From Kutzneria buriramensis (lineage in GTDB: Bacteria; Actinomycetota; Actinomycetes; Mycobacteriales; Pseudonocardiaceae), in the NCBI RefSeq assembly GCF_003387475.1, contig NZ_QUNO01000040.1:1-35071 (forward strand): 35,071 nucleotides of DNA, given 5' to 3'. Shown in pieces: positions 16,336-23,912 of this stretch; the stretch's first letter is position 1; each line of letters starts with the position of its first letter. Under the pieces are notes generated by a model. The model was not told the DNA's origin and did no database searches. It saw only the letters and a program-made list of their open reading frames with translations. The position numbers and the translations under genes were made by a program.

Positions 16336-17268
16336 ATGCGTGCAGTAACTTTCACCGATTTCGGCGGCCCGGACGTGCTCGCCGTCGACGAGCGTCCGAT
16401 CCCCGAGGTCCCGGCCGGCCACGTCCGGGTCAAGGTGCACGCCGCTGCCGTGCACCCGCTGGACACCGTCGCCCGGGCGGGCTGGCTGGGCCCGATGGTG
16501 CCGGCCGGACCGACCTACGTGCTCGGGGTCGACGCCGCCGGCACGGTCGACGAGGTCGGCTCCGGGGTGACCGACTTCGCCGTCGGGAATGCTGTGCTGG
16601 CCATGTCGAACTGGCCGCAGACCAAGATCGGCTGTCAGGCCGAGTACGTGGTGCTGCCAGCCGATTTCCTCGCGCCGGCCCCGGCCGGCGTGGACTTCGA
16701 GGCAGCGTCGACGTTGCCGCTCAACGGCCACACCGCCGCGCAGGCGCTGAAGATCCTGGGGCGCAAGGAAGGCGACCAGATCGTCGTCACCGGTGCTGCC
16801 GGTGCCATCGGCGCGTTCGCGGTCCAGTTGGCCCTGCACCAGGGGCTGCGCGTGATCGCCATCGCAGCGCCGGAGGACGAGCCGTTCATCACCGGGATCG
16901 GCGCGACTTTTGTTGCCCGCGGCGGCAATTCGGCCGACGCGGTGCGCGCGGTCGCACCGGAGGGCGTTGACGGTGTCCTCGACACGGCCGGTATCGGGGC
17001 CGGTGTGATCGGGGCCGTGCGTGACGGCGGCTCCTTCGTCGCCGTGACGCCGCCGGCCATGCCGCCGGCCGAGCGCGGCATCAGGGTCGGCCTGGTGCAG
17101 GCGGTGGCCGACGGCGCCGAGCTCACCGAGCTGTCCGGCCTGGTCGACAGCGGCCGGCTGACGCTGCGTGTGGCCAGGACCTTTCCGTTCGAGCAGGCCG
17201 CGGATGCGCATGCCTTGCTCGCCAAGGGCGGACTGCGCGGCGGTGTCGTGCTCGTCCCGCGCGGCTAG
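16336..17268 (+). CDS. NADP-dependent quinone-oxidoreductase-like MDR protein
   Basis: A 310-residue medium-chain reductase without the structural or catalytic zinc cysteines, as in the QOR branch. The GroES-like half contains VKVHAAAVHPLDTVARAGW and GVDAAGTVDEVGSGVTDF; the Rossmann half has the cofactor motif VTGAAGAIGAFAVQLA at about 153-168. The end AKGGLRGGVVLVP is typical. Such enzymes reduce quinones or activated alkenes using NADPH. An AGGAG sequence lies upstream of the ATG at 16336. It sits between the PdxI-like AKR and the MFS exporter with short gaps, so the three are probably co-transcribed under the divergent Lrp-type regulator. Confidence 0.88.
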   Translation: MRAVTFTDFGGPDVLAVDERPIPEVPAGHVRVKVHAAAVHPLDTVARAGWLGPMVPAGPTYVLGVDAAGTVDEVGSGVTDFAVGNAVLAMSNWPQTKIGCQAEYVVLPADFLAPAPAGVDFEAASTLPLNGHTAAQALKILGRKEGDQIVVTGAAGAIGAFAVQLALHQGLRVIAIAAPEDEPFITGIGATFVARGGNSADAVRAVAPEGVDGVLDTAGIGAGVIGAVRDGGSFVAVTPPAMPPAERGIRVGLVQAVADGAELTELSGLVDSGRLTLRVARTFPFEQAADAHALLAKGGLRGGVVLVPRG

Positions 17269-17276
17269 GAGTCGTC

Positions 17277-18659
17277 TTGACGAACGTGCTCGCGCGACCG
17301 AAGATCGCGGTCAGCGTGGTCTTCGTGTTGGCGCTGTTCATGTCCATCATGGACACCGCCATCGTGAACGTCGCGCTGCCGAGCATCGGCAACGAGTTCC
17401 AGGTGTCGCCGACCTCGGTCGGCGCGGTGTCCATCGGCTATCTGGTCAGCCTGGCCGTGGTCATCCCGGCCAGCGGCTGGCTCGGCGACCGGCTCGGCGG
17501 CAAACGCGTGATGCTGGGCGCGATCGTGTTGTTCACGGTGGCGTCGGCGCTGTGCGGACTGGCCGGTTCGTTCACCGAGCTGGTCGGTTTCCGGGTGTTG
17601 CAGGGCATCAGCGGCGGCATGCTGATGCCGGTCGGCATGGCCATGCTGTTCCAGGCTTTCCCGCCGGCTGAGCGGATGCGCGCCTCGGCCATCCTCACCA
17701 TCCCGACGACGCTGGCCCCGGCCACCGGCCCGCTGCTGGGCGGTGTGCTGGTCGACGCGTTGAACTGGCGCTGGGTGTTCCTGGTCAACATCCCGTTCGG
17801 CATCATCGCCCTGGTGTACGGCCTGCTCTTCCTCCGTGACGCCGACGAGCCGGTCGCCAGCCGCTTCGACCTGCGCGGCTTCCTGTTGTCCGGCCTGGGT
17901 TTCGCCGCGCTGATGTACGGCGTCAGCGCCGGACCGGAGGTCGGCTGGGGCGATCCGCTGATCCTGGCCACGCTCGCGATCGGCGTGGTGCTGCTGGTCG
18001 CGCTGGTGATCACGCAACGGCGTACCCGCGAGCCGCTGCTGGCGCTGCGGCTGTTCGGCGACCGCCTGTTCCGGTCGATGACCGGTGTGATGGTGCTGAC
18101 CATGGCCTCGTTCTTCGGCGTGATCTACCTGGCCGCGCTGTTCCTCCAGGACTGCCTCGGCGTCAGCCCGCTGGTCAGCGGCCTGTCCACGTTCCCGGAG
18201 GCGCTGGGCATCATGGTCGGCTCGACTTTCGCCGGCCGGTTCGTGCACCCACGGCTCGGGCCACGCTGGACGAGCGTGTGCGCGCTGGTCCTCGCCGCGT
18301 TGTCGATCGGGTCGCTCACGTTGATCACCAGCACGGCCGGGCTGTGGCCGATGCGGATCATCTTGTTCGTGCTGGGTATCGCCATCGCGCACATCTTCGT
18401 GCCGGCGCAGGCCACCGCGTTCACCAACATCACCGGACGCGACACCGGGGCGGCCTCTACGTTGTTCAACGCCCTGCGCCAGCTCGGCAGCGCGCTCGGC
18501 GTGGCCGCGATCACGACGGCGCTGACCCTGGCCGGCGGCCAGCACAGCGTGCCCGGAGATGTGTATCCGTATCATGTGGCGTTCACCATCGCGGCGTTCA
18601 TCGCGCTGCTCGGCGCCCTGGTCGCGATGACCATCACCACCAGCCGCGCCGAACACTAG
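17277..18659 (+). CDS. MFS transporter, DHA2 (EmrB/QacA) type
   Basis: A 460-residue drug:proton antiporter-like membrane protein. About 14 hydrophobic segments can be counted. Motif D1-like LFMSIMDTAIVNVALPSI is in TM1, motif A LGDRLGGKRVM lies between TM2 and TM3, and motif C-like GPLLGGVLVDALNWRWVFLV follows in TM5-TM6. The start is TTG at 17277 with AGGAG 5 bases upstream, next to the MDR stop (8-base gap). Its 3' end overlaps the convergent Lrp-type gene by 26 bases. As the last gene of the AKR-MDR-MFS operon it may export a substrate or product of the reductases. Substrate class is not predictable. Confidence 0.9.
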   Translation: MTNVLARPKIAVSVVFVLALFMSIMDTAIVNVALPSIGNEFQVSPTSVGAVSIGYLVSLAVVIPASGWLGDRLGGKRVMLGAIVLFTVASALCGLAGSFTELVGFRVLQGISGGMLMPVGMAMLFQAFPPAERMRASAILTIPTTLAPATGPLLGGVLVDALNWRWVFLVNIPFGIIALVYGLLFLRDADEPVASRFDLRGFLLSGLGFAALMYGVSAGPEVGWGDPLILATLAIGVVLLVALVITQRRTREPLLALRLFGDRLFRSMTGVMVLTMASFFGVIYLAALFLQDCLGVSPLVSGLSTFPEALGIMVGSTFAGRFVHPRLGPRWTSVCALVLAALSIGSLTLITSTAGLWPMRIILFVLGIAIAHIFVPAQATAFTNITGRDTGAASTLFNALRQLGSALGVAAITTALTLAGGQHSVPGDVYPYHVAFTIAAFIALLGALVAMTITTSRAEH

Positions 18660-19659
18660 TCACGCTGCCAGCATGGGCGACGGCCGGACTGAGTGGCGTG
18701 ACGAGCCGGTCGTGGCGGACGAGCGTGCCGCCCTGCTTGAGCCGGTGCAACACCGGGACGACCTCGACCTGCCGGATCGCCGGCAGGGCCCCGATCTTGG
18801 ACGTGACCAGGGTGTACAGCGCCTCCAGATCGCGGCAGGTGACCGTGGCCAGCAGGTTCGCGGTGCCGGAGACGGTGGCGGTGAACGTCGTCTCCGGCAT
18901 CAGCGACACCGCCCGGCCGGTCTCGTCGATCGCGCTGGGCAGCACGGTCAGCCAGAGGTAGGCGATGGCGTCGAAGCCGAACTTGGCCGGCGCGAGGTCC
19001 ACGGCGACGTGCGCGGCCCCGCCGGTCAGCAGCTCGTCCACCCGCGTCGCCACCCGGGACTGCGGCAAGCCGGTGGCACGGCTCAACGCGGTCACCGTGG
19101 CCCGGCCGTCGGCCGCGAGCTCGGCGAGCAGGCGCTCGTCGTCCGGACGGATCTCGGTGCGGCTCGCCTTGGCCGGCCGAGTCGTGACAAGTGAGGCCTG
19201 CTCGGATGTCAGCGGATCGTCGAAGGCGAGCCATTTGGTGGCGCTGCCGACATACATGTGCAGCACGGTGAATGCCGTGAAGTTCAGCACCTGGCTGGTC
19301 CGCGGCAGCCGGTGCAGCACGGAGCGGTCGACGCGGGCCGGGTCGCTGAACGACACGCAGATCACCTCGGAGCCGCCGGAAGTGACGCTGACCCAGGACA
19401 CGTCGGCCCGCGCCGCCAGTGTCTCGGCCAGCGTCCACGCCGCGTCCGGCCGGCACTGGATCCGCACGAACCAGCGCCGCAATCCCAGCGCCTGCTCGTT
19501 CGCCGCCACGTGCACGCGGATCGCCCCGTCGGCGTGCATCCCCCGATACCGGCGGGCCACCGTCTGCTCGGACACGTCGAGCACCTCGGCGATCCGCCGG
19601 AAGGCGAGGCGGCCGTCCCGGAGCAGGCAGTGCACGATCTGCCGGTCGAGGCGCTCCAC
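18634..19659 (-). CDS. Tandem-domain Lrp/AsnC family regulator (module 2)
   Basis: A 341-residue double Lrp protein, HTH-RAM-HTH-RAM like the one at 14360: LDRQIVHCLLRDGRLAFRRI with SEQTVARRYRGM first, DERLLAELAADGRATVTALS with SRVATRVDEL second, then a RAM end VEVVPVLHRLKQGGTLVRHD. About 20 extra residues at the C-terminus (to 18634) run over the end of the convergent MFS gene and may be unconserved. The start is GTG at 19659, four bases after the FMN reductase stop codon begins, so it is third in an operon with AKR and FMN reductase. No separate promoter is visible; it likely feeds back on that operon and perhaps on module 1. Confidence 0.85.
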   Translation of the reverse strand: MERLDRQIVHCLLRDGRLAFRRIAEVLDVSEQTVARRYRGMHADGAIRVHVAANEQALGLRRWFVRIQCRPDAAWTLAETLAARADVSWVSVTSGGSEVICVSFSDPARVDRSVLHRLPRTSQVLNFTAFTVLHMYVGSATKWLAFDDPLTSEQASLVTTRPAKASRTEIRPDDERLLAELAADGRATVTALSRATGLPQSRVATRVDELLTGGAAHVAVDLAPAKFGFDAIAYLWLTVLPSAIDETGRAVSLMPETTFTATVSGTANLLATVTCRDLEALYTLVTSKIGALPAIRQVEVVPVLHRLKQGGTLVRHDRLVTPLSPAVAHAGSVTSVRRGWW

Positions 19660-19662
19660 GGC

Positions 19663-20199
19663 TCAGACGGCGATCGCCGTGCCGGCGTGCAGTGCCGCCA
19701 ACGCCTCCGCGACCGCTTCGCGGACCGCCGGCACGTCGGACGGGCCACGGCCGCCGAACATCTTCAGGCTCAGCCCTCGTCCGGGCGAGCGGACGACGCG
19801 CGCGCCGGCTGCGGCCAGCACGTGATCAAGGTGATCCACCACGCCGTCGACCGAGTAGCCGGTGACGAGCAGCGCCGCCGCCTTGCCCTGGATCGGGGCT
19901 GTGGCGCGGGGCCGCGACAGCCAGTCGATGGCGTTCTTCAGCGCCGCCGAGATGCTGCCGTTGTTGGCCGGGCTCAGGAACAGCACCGCGTCGGCCGCCG
20001 CGACCTCGCGACGCAGGTGGGCCACCGACTCCGGCGGGTGCCACGTGTCGAGGTCGTCGTTGAACAGCGGCAACGCGTCCAGTCCCTCGGCCAGCGTCGC
20101 CGTGACGCCCGGCAGGTCGGCGGCGAGCGCGACGGAAGCCACCCGGGTCGTCACCGACTCGGCCCGGAGGCTGCCGGACAGCACCAGAATCTCGGTCAT
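19663..20199 (-). CDS. NAD(P)H-dependent FMN reductase
   Basis: A 178-residue flavodoxin-like protein of the NADPH-dependent FMN reductase family. The phosphate-binding loop is LSGSLRAESVTTR at the N-terminus, and SPANNGSISAALKNAIDWLS carries the family signature; the first part is usually PEYNGS, so PANN is a small departure. These enzymes reduce FMN, quinones or azo compounds. ATG at 20199 overlaps the AKR stop (TGATG), a coupling arrangement. A longer frame to 20211 exists but has no RBS advantage. It is followed directly by the Lrp-type gene. It could supply reduced flavin or quinone reduction for the AKR module. Confidence 0.88.
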   Translation of the reverse strand: MTEILVLSGSLRAESVTTRVASVALAADLPGVTATLAEGLDALPLFNDDLDTWHPPESVAHLRREVAAADAVLFLSPANNGSISAALKNAIDWLSRPRATAPIQGKAAALLVTGYSVDGVVDHLDHVLAAAGARVVRSPGRGLSLKMFGGRGPSDVPAVREAVAEALAALHAGTAIAV

Positions 20200-21071
20200 C
20201 AGTGCTCCCACGGCATGCGTGCCTCGGTGCTGCCGACCGAGTTCAGCTTCTCCACGGCCTCAGCCGGCAGCGTGATGTCGGCCGAGGCGACGTTCTCCCG
20301 CAGGTGCTCGACCGAGGAGGTGCCCGGAATCAGCAGCATCGTCGGCGAGCGCCGCAACAGCCACGCCTGCGCCACCTGCAGCGGTGTGTGGCCGAGTTCG
20401 TCGGCGACCTCCTGGAGGGCATCCGACTGCAGCGGCCGGAACCCGCCCAGCGGCCAGAATGGCACGAAGGCAATGCCCTCCTCCGCGCACAGGTCGACCA
20501 GTGCGTCGTCCTTGCGTACGGCCAGGTTGAAGAAGTTCTGCACACTGACCACCGGCGCGATCTCGCGGGCCGCCTCGACCTGCTCGATGGAGACGTTGCT
20601 CAGGCCGAGGTGCTTGATCAGGCCCTGCTCTCGGAGCTCGGCCATCACCCTGAACGGCTCCACCACGTCGGCTGCCGCCGTCGTGTCGGTGATGCGCAGA
20701 TTGACCAGGTCCAGCGAGTCCAGGCCCAGGTGCCCCAGGTTGTCGTGCACCGCCGAGATCAGCTCCTCCCGCGAGGTCGCCGCCGGCCACGACTTGTCCG
20801 GCCCGCGCCGCGCGCCGACCTTGGTGACGATGTGCAGGCCCTCCGGGTAGGGGTGGAGGGTGTCGCGGATCAGCTCGTTGACCGTGTGGGGGCCGTAGTA
20901 GTCGCTGGTGTCGATGTGAGTGATGCCCAACTCCACGATCTCGCGGAGCACGGCGACCGCCTTGTCGCGGTCCTTCGGCGGACCCCAGGCCATCGGGCCG
21001 GCGAGCTGGATCGCCCCGTAACCCATGCGAGTCAGGCTCAGATCGTCGGCCAGTTTCAGTGTGTCGTTCAT
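20199..21071 (-). CDS. Aldo/keto reductase, PdxI/YdbC-like (module 2)
   Basis: A 290-residue paralogue of the AKR at 15444-16319 with long identical blocks (LADDLSLTRMGYGAIQLAGP, HIDTSDYYGP, LIPGTSSVEHLREN). Catalytic D54, Y59 and K84 are kept and R126 again replaces the usual histidine, as in the YdbC/PdxI group. The ATG at 21071 is where similarity with its paralogue begins; no good RBS is visible and an ATG at 21083 in the same frame is an alternative. It leads an operon with FMN reductase and the Lrp-type regulator, whereas in module 1 the regulator is divergent. The strong conservation of both copies suggests that both are in use. Confidence 0.87.
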   Translation of the reverse strand: MNDTLKLADDLSLTRMGYGAIQLAGPMAWGPPKDRDKAVAVLREIVELGITHIDTSDYYGPHTVNELIRDTLHPYPEGLHIVTKVGARRGPDKSWPAATSREELISAVHDNLGHLGLDSLDLVNLRITDTTAAADVVEPFRVMAELREQGLIKHLGLSNVSIEQVEAAREIAPVVSVQNFFNLAVRKDDALVDLCAEEGIAFVPFWPLGGFRPLQSDALQEVADELGHTPLQVAQAWLLRRSPTMLLIPGTSSVEHLRENVASADITLPAEAVEKLNSVGSTEARMPWEH

Positions 21072-21339
21072 GCCAACCAGCATCACCGGCGGACCGGCAC
21101 GCCCTCCTATCAGCGGGGCGAACTGCCCGCTTACCTCCACGACGGCATCCCAAGCGTTTGTGATCCTCCACCGGGACGGGCTGCGACCGGTAGATCATCC
21201 ACCGGTCGGCAGTGATCGGGCGGCTCTGCATCATCCGTACCGTGGACGCACGGCCAGAAAGGCCATGAGCTCGGCAGGCGCGCAATCACCGAGAGCAATC
21301 TGCTCAATCAGGCGTGCTTCCGCGTTGCTGATCAGGCAG

Positions 21340-21408
21340 TTGAATGATGCATGATCGGACGTGTGATCGATCGGTCGGTGTGGGGATAACGGGTGCGTTC
21401 AACGGACG
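21340..21408 (+). repeat. Interspersed repeat, copy 2
   Basis: The counterpart of 7230-7297, in the 655-base gap 21072-21726. Shared blocks include ACGTGTGATCGA, GGTCGGT, AACGGG and CGGACG. Relative to copy 1 it lacks two bases before AACGGG, which breaks the short frame seen there. The rest of the gap left of it (21072-21339) shows no supportable gene. Confidence 0.55.
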
Positions 21409-21563
21409 GCGTTCGGCACCTGAGTTTGATTGTACGATGACCAAATCGGCCGTCGAGGGAAAGGGTGGCTCGGGTGCGCTGGACCCTATGGGGTTCCAGA
21501 AGTCGGTCCATGCGGCCGACCTGCGGCAATGGGCGCGTGACGGGCAGGGCATGATCGCCAGCC

Positions 21564-21629
21564 GTGGCGCTGCGTCTGATCTTCCTCAGGCTGGCGGGCC
21601 TGCTGGTGTTGCTTGGCTCCATCACCTGA
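21564..21629 (+). pseudogene. Possible integrase/transposase N-terminal scrap
   Basis: From GTG at 21564, 21 codons read VALRLIFLRLAGLLVLLGSI and T, then stop. The pattern resembles the hydrophobic opening of rve-type integrase/transposase proteins common in actinomycetes, just before their conserved LRHE motif, which is absent here. Short and from memory of the family, so tentative. The stop codon lies inside the first TCAC-N8-GTGAG site. Confidence 0.3.
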
Positions 21630-21638
21630 ACACGTGAG
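21622..21638 (+). promoter_or_regulatory. TCAC-N8-GTGAG site A1
   Basis: TCACCTGAACACGTGAG, the first of two copies 29 bp apart upstream of the tautomerase gene (ATG 21727). The motif recurs at 24829 and 33952. Confidence 0.6.
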
Positions 21639-21650
21639 TCCAGGCGGCAA

Positions 21651-21667
21651 TCACATGAACGTGTGAG
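21651..21667 (+). promoter_or_regulatory. TCAC-N8-GTGAG site A2
   Basis: TCACATGAACGTGTGAG, 59 bases upstream of the tautomerase ATG. With A1 it forms a tandem pair spaced by about three helical turns, which suits an activator bound upstream of the promoter. Confidence 0.6.
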
Positions 21668-21726
21668 TGAACGGATGCTCCGGTCGCCGCAGACTGCGAG
21701 CGAACGCTCCACGAAAGGATCCCGTC

Positions 21727-22149
21727 ATGCCCATGATCGACGTCTACGCGCCCACGGGCCTCATCGCCGACCGGCACCAGCTGGCTCAGGACATCGCCCG
21801 GACGATCATGCGCTGGGAGAAGGTCCCGGAGATCCCGTTCTTCCTGGACAACACCGCCGCATTCGTGCACGAGCTGGACACCGAGGCGTTCTCCACCGCC
21901 GCCGGCACCAGCACCAGCGTGCGGGTCCAGGTGACCACCAATGCCGGCGCGCTGGACCGCGACCAGCAGCTCGGCGTGGTGCGGGAGATCACCGACCTGA
22001 TCGCCGACGCGGCCGGCGACCCGACGCTGACCGGGCGCACCTGGGTGACGTTGGGCGAGGCGGTGCCGGGCGGCTGGGGTATCGCCGGGCACGCCTACAC
22101 CAACGAGGAGATCGTCCAACACGTCCGCGAGCTGCTCGGGAAGGCATAA
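21727..22149 (+). CDS. Tautomerase family protein (MIF/4-OT superfamily)
   Basis: A 140-residue protein starting MPMIDVYAPTGLI. Removal of Met would expose Pro1, the catalytic base of tautomerase-superfamily enzymes. Two beta-alpha-beta units follow (VRVQVTTNAG, TGRTWVTLGEAVPGGWGI), so it is the longer, fused-unit form and not the 60-residue 4-OT. Proteins of this kind catalyse keto-enol tautomerisation in aromatic or halogenated compound breakdown. ATG at 21727 has AAAGGA upstream; the frame is open to 21667 without similarity. The tandem TCAC-N8-GTGAG motif upstream links it to the metallo-beta-lactamase-fold gene and the ABC/hydrolase region. Confidence 0.82.
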   Translation: MPMIDVYAPTGLIADRHQLAQDIARTIMRWEKVPEIPFFLDNTAAFVHELDTEAFSTAAGTSTSVRVQVTTNAGALDRDQQLGVVREITDLIADAAGDPTLTGRTWVTLGEAVPGGWGIAGHAYTNEEIVQHVRELLGKA

Positions 22150-22218
22150 GCGCCTCGCCGAGCCGCCTCACCTGTTTGCGTTGTGTCGCCGTCAGCGGCC
22201 CGATGGTCTGCTTCCACG

Positions 22219-22572
22219 GTGAGCGTCGTCTTGGGGATCAGCCTCGACTGCGGCAACGTGCCGCTGGTCGCGCGGTTCTGGGCGCAGGCTCTCGGCGCCG
22301 AGGTCGGGACCGGCGATCCGACGGTGCTGAAGTCGGGGACGCTGTACCTGACCTTCCGGCGGACCACCGAGGGCAAGTACGTCCGCAACCGGGTGCGCCT
22401 ACACCTGCTCACCCACGACTTCGAGTTCGAGACCGCGCGGCTGCTGTCACTGGGCGCGGTCCGGCTGGCCGACGTCGCGCGTGCGGGACGCCGGTGGACA
22501 ACCTTCGCCGACGTCGAGGGCAACGAGTTCGACCTCGTCGACGGGGAGTCGCGATGGTCCGCGCCCATGTGA
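22219..22572 (+). CDS. VOC/glyoxalase-like domain protein
   Basis: A 117-residue vicinal-oxygen-chelate fold protein of the glyoxalase-6 type: VVLGISLDCGNVPLVARFWA, ALGAEVG, RLHLLTHDFEFETARLLSLG and the end TTFADVEGNEFDLVDG with the conserved glutamate-bearing strand. Such single-domain proteins dimerise and may bind or convert small compounds or give antibiotic resistance. GTG at 22219 fits the family start; GTG at 22183 in the same frame is a longer alternative. RBS signals are weak at both. It follows the tautomerase by 69 bases and overlaps the start of the broken hydrolase/DoxX frame. A degenerate copy of the TCAC-N8-GTGAG motif may lie at 22167-22183. Confidence 0.7.
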   Translation: MSVVLGISLDCGNVPLVARFWAQALGAEVGTGDPTVLKSGTLYLTFRRTTEGKYVRNRVRLHLLTHDFEFETARLLSLGAVRLADVARAGRRWTTFADVEGNEFDLVDGESRWSAPM

Positions 22573-22949
22573 TCGTCCTGCCCGGCGGCGGATACGCCAC
22601 GCACGTGCCGCACGAGGCCGAGCCGGTGGTCGACCGGCTGGCCGGGGTCGACACGCTCGCGTTGGCGGCCCTGCTGGTCCCTTCGGCGTGGGGCAAGTTC
22701 ACCCGCGACGACCGGCAGGTCGGCGAGATGCGGGCGATCGGCTTCCCACCGGCCAAGCTGTGGCTGGTGGCCTGCGCCGAGAGCGGGCATCCTCGGCGTG
22801 CTCGCGGCGCTCGGCCTCGTCGGCTACTTCGTCGGCGCGGTGGTCTCCTCGCGCGGGCCCGGATCACCAAGGCGACCGTCCTCGCCTCGGCCGGCGGCTT
22901 CGTGGCGCTGTCCGCCGCCGTGCTCGGGCTGCACCTGTCCCAGCTCTGA
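22554..22949 (+). pseudogene. Alpha/beta hydrolase N-terminus joined to a broken DoxX-like protein
   Basis: From ATG at 22554 the first 30 residues (VIVLPGGGYATHVPHEAEPV) are the start of an esterase-like alpha/beta hydrolase. At about 22645 the frame passes without a stop into a DoxX-like membrane protein (ALLVPSAWGKFTRDDRQVGE, MRAIGFPPAKLWLVACAES). The next DoxX segment, GVLAALGLVGYFVGAVVSS, is in another frame, and the last (RARITKATVLASAGGFVALS) returns to the first. A deletion fused two genes and at least two frameshifts followed, at about 22785 and 22850. The product is unlikely to work. Its start overlaps the VOC gene end by 19 bases. Confidence 0.65.
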
Positions 22950-22969
22950 CGCCGCACGTCCGGCACCGG

Positions 22970-23497
22970 TCAGTCCCGCGCCGGCCGCCAGTCGACCGGG
23001 GGCGGCAGCAGGCCGCGCCTGATGATGTTGGCGTACACGGTTTCCAGCGCCTCGGTGAGAGGCCCGGTCAGCTCGGGCGGCAGTCCGTCGAAGAAGAGGT
23101 TCCGGACGAGGTCGACGTGTCCCGGCGCGGCCTGTTCGAGCGCGTGCCGGCCGCCGGCGGTCAGCGTGACCTCGGTGACCCGCTTGTCGGTGGTCGACGG
23201 GCCGCAGCTGACCAGGCCCCGCGTGCTCATCCGGCGCACGTGGTGCGAGACCCGGCTGCGCTCCCACCCGATCTGCGCCGCGAGCACGGTGATGGACATG
23301 CGGCCCCCGTCGGCGACGCCCAGCGCCGTCAGCACGTCGAAGTCGGGCAACGACATGCCGCTGTCCGCGAGCAGTTGGCGGTTCATCTCGTACGCCATGC
23401 GCAGCTGGACCCGGATGTAGGCGAGCCACGCCCGCTGCTGGGCACCGTCCAGCCAGCCATGCGTGGGCTCCGGCGCCGGCTGGCGATTACGTGACAT
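22970..23497 (-). CDS. MarR family transcriptional regulator
   Basis: A 175-residue winged-helix regulator: N-terminal dimerisation helices (QQRAWLAYIRVQLRMAYEMN), the HTH (LPDFDVLTALGVADGGRMSI, LAAQIGWERSRVSHHVRRM), wing RGLVSCGPSTTDKRVTEVTL, and C-terminal helices. The ATG at 23497 sits inside a near-perfect 20-bp palindrome (23487-23506), and TAGCTT lies 7 bases before it, so the transcript is probably leaderless and self-repressed. It is divergent from the SnoaL-like gene at 23550, which shares the region and is the likely target. The ligand is unknown. Confidence 0.87.
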   Translation of the reverse strand: MSRNRQPAPEPTHGWLDGAQQRAWLAYIRVQLRMAYEMNRQLLADSGMSLPDFDVLTALGVADGGRMSITVLAAQIGWERSRVSHHVRRMSTRGLVSCGPSTTDKRVTEVTLTAGGRHALEQAAPGHVDLVRNLFFDGLPPELTGPLTEALETVYANIIRRGLLPPPVDWRPARD

Positions 23498-23506
23498 GTC
23501 ACCTAA
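23487..23506. promoter_or_regulatory. MarR operator overlapping the marR start codon
   Basis: TTACGTGACATGTCACCTAA is symmetric at all but one base pair; its core GTGACATGTCAC (23491-23502) is a perfect 12-bp palindrome and contains the marR ATG. On the other strand TAAGCT (23504-23509) could be the -10 for the gene at 23550. Assignment to MarR is inference from position and symmetry. Confidence 0.65.
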
Positions 23507-23549
23507 GCTAGCCGACGCCGGGCACCGCCGCGACCGAAGGGGACCGTCC

Positions 23550-23912
23550 ATGACCAGCACCGTCGCCGACCTGATGCGGCGCAACCTCCTCGACGTGTTC
23601 AACGAGACCGACCCCGACCGGCGCGCCGCCGCCATCGCGGAGGTCTACGCCGAGGACGTGGTGTGGCACGAGGCCGACCGGCTGATCCACGGCAGCCAGG
23701 AGCTGGCGGCGCGCGCCGCCGAGCTGCGCGCGACCACCGCCGACTGGACCTTCCGGCCGGCCGGACCGGTGTCGGCCCTGGACGACCTCGGCCACCTCGC
23801 GTTCGCCTTCGGCCCGGCCGATCAGCCGAACCTGTCGACCGGCATGGACATCGCACGCTGCAAGGACGGCGTGATCGTCGAGCTGTACACCTTCGTCAAC
23901 GCGCCGTCCTAG
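23550..23912 (+). CDS. SnoaL/NTF2-like domain protein
   Basis: A 120-residue protein of the NTF2-like fold: helices DLMRRNLLDVFNETDPDRRA, then AEVYAEDVVWHEADRLIHGS, and strands to MDIARCKDGVIVELYTFVN. The HEADRLIHG and closing DGVIVELYTF patterns are those of small SnoaL-like proteins in MarR- or TetR-linked stress operons. ATG at 23550 has GAAGGGGA upstream; the open frame starting at 23463 overlaps the marR start and is not favoured. Its 3' end overlaps the convergent metallo-beta-lactamase-fold gene by 17 bases. Likely controlled by the divergent MarR. Confidence 0.8.
   Translation: MTSTVADLMRRNLLDVFNETDPDRRAAAIAEVYAEDVVWHEADRLIHGSQELAARAAELRATTADWTFRPAGPVSALDDLGHLAFAFGPADQPNLSTGMDIARCKDGVIVELYTFVNAPS

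Noticed and set aside
17265-18656. Minus-strand 463-codon frame opposite the MFS gene
   Set aside because: Low-complexity His/Arg/Gln-rich translation; the plus strand encodes a clear 14-TM transporter.
22167-22183. Possible fifth TCAC-N8-GTGAG site before the VOC gene
   Set aside because: CTCACCTGTTTGCGTTG matches one half well, but the other half-site (GTTG for GTGA) is degraded; not counted as a site.
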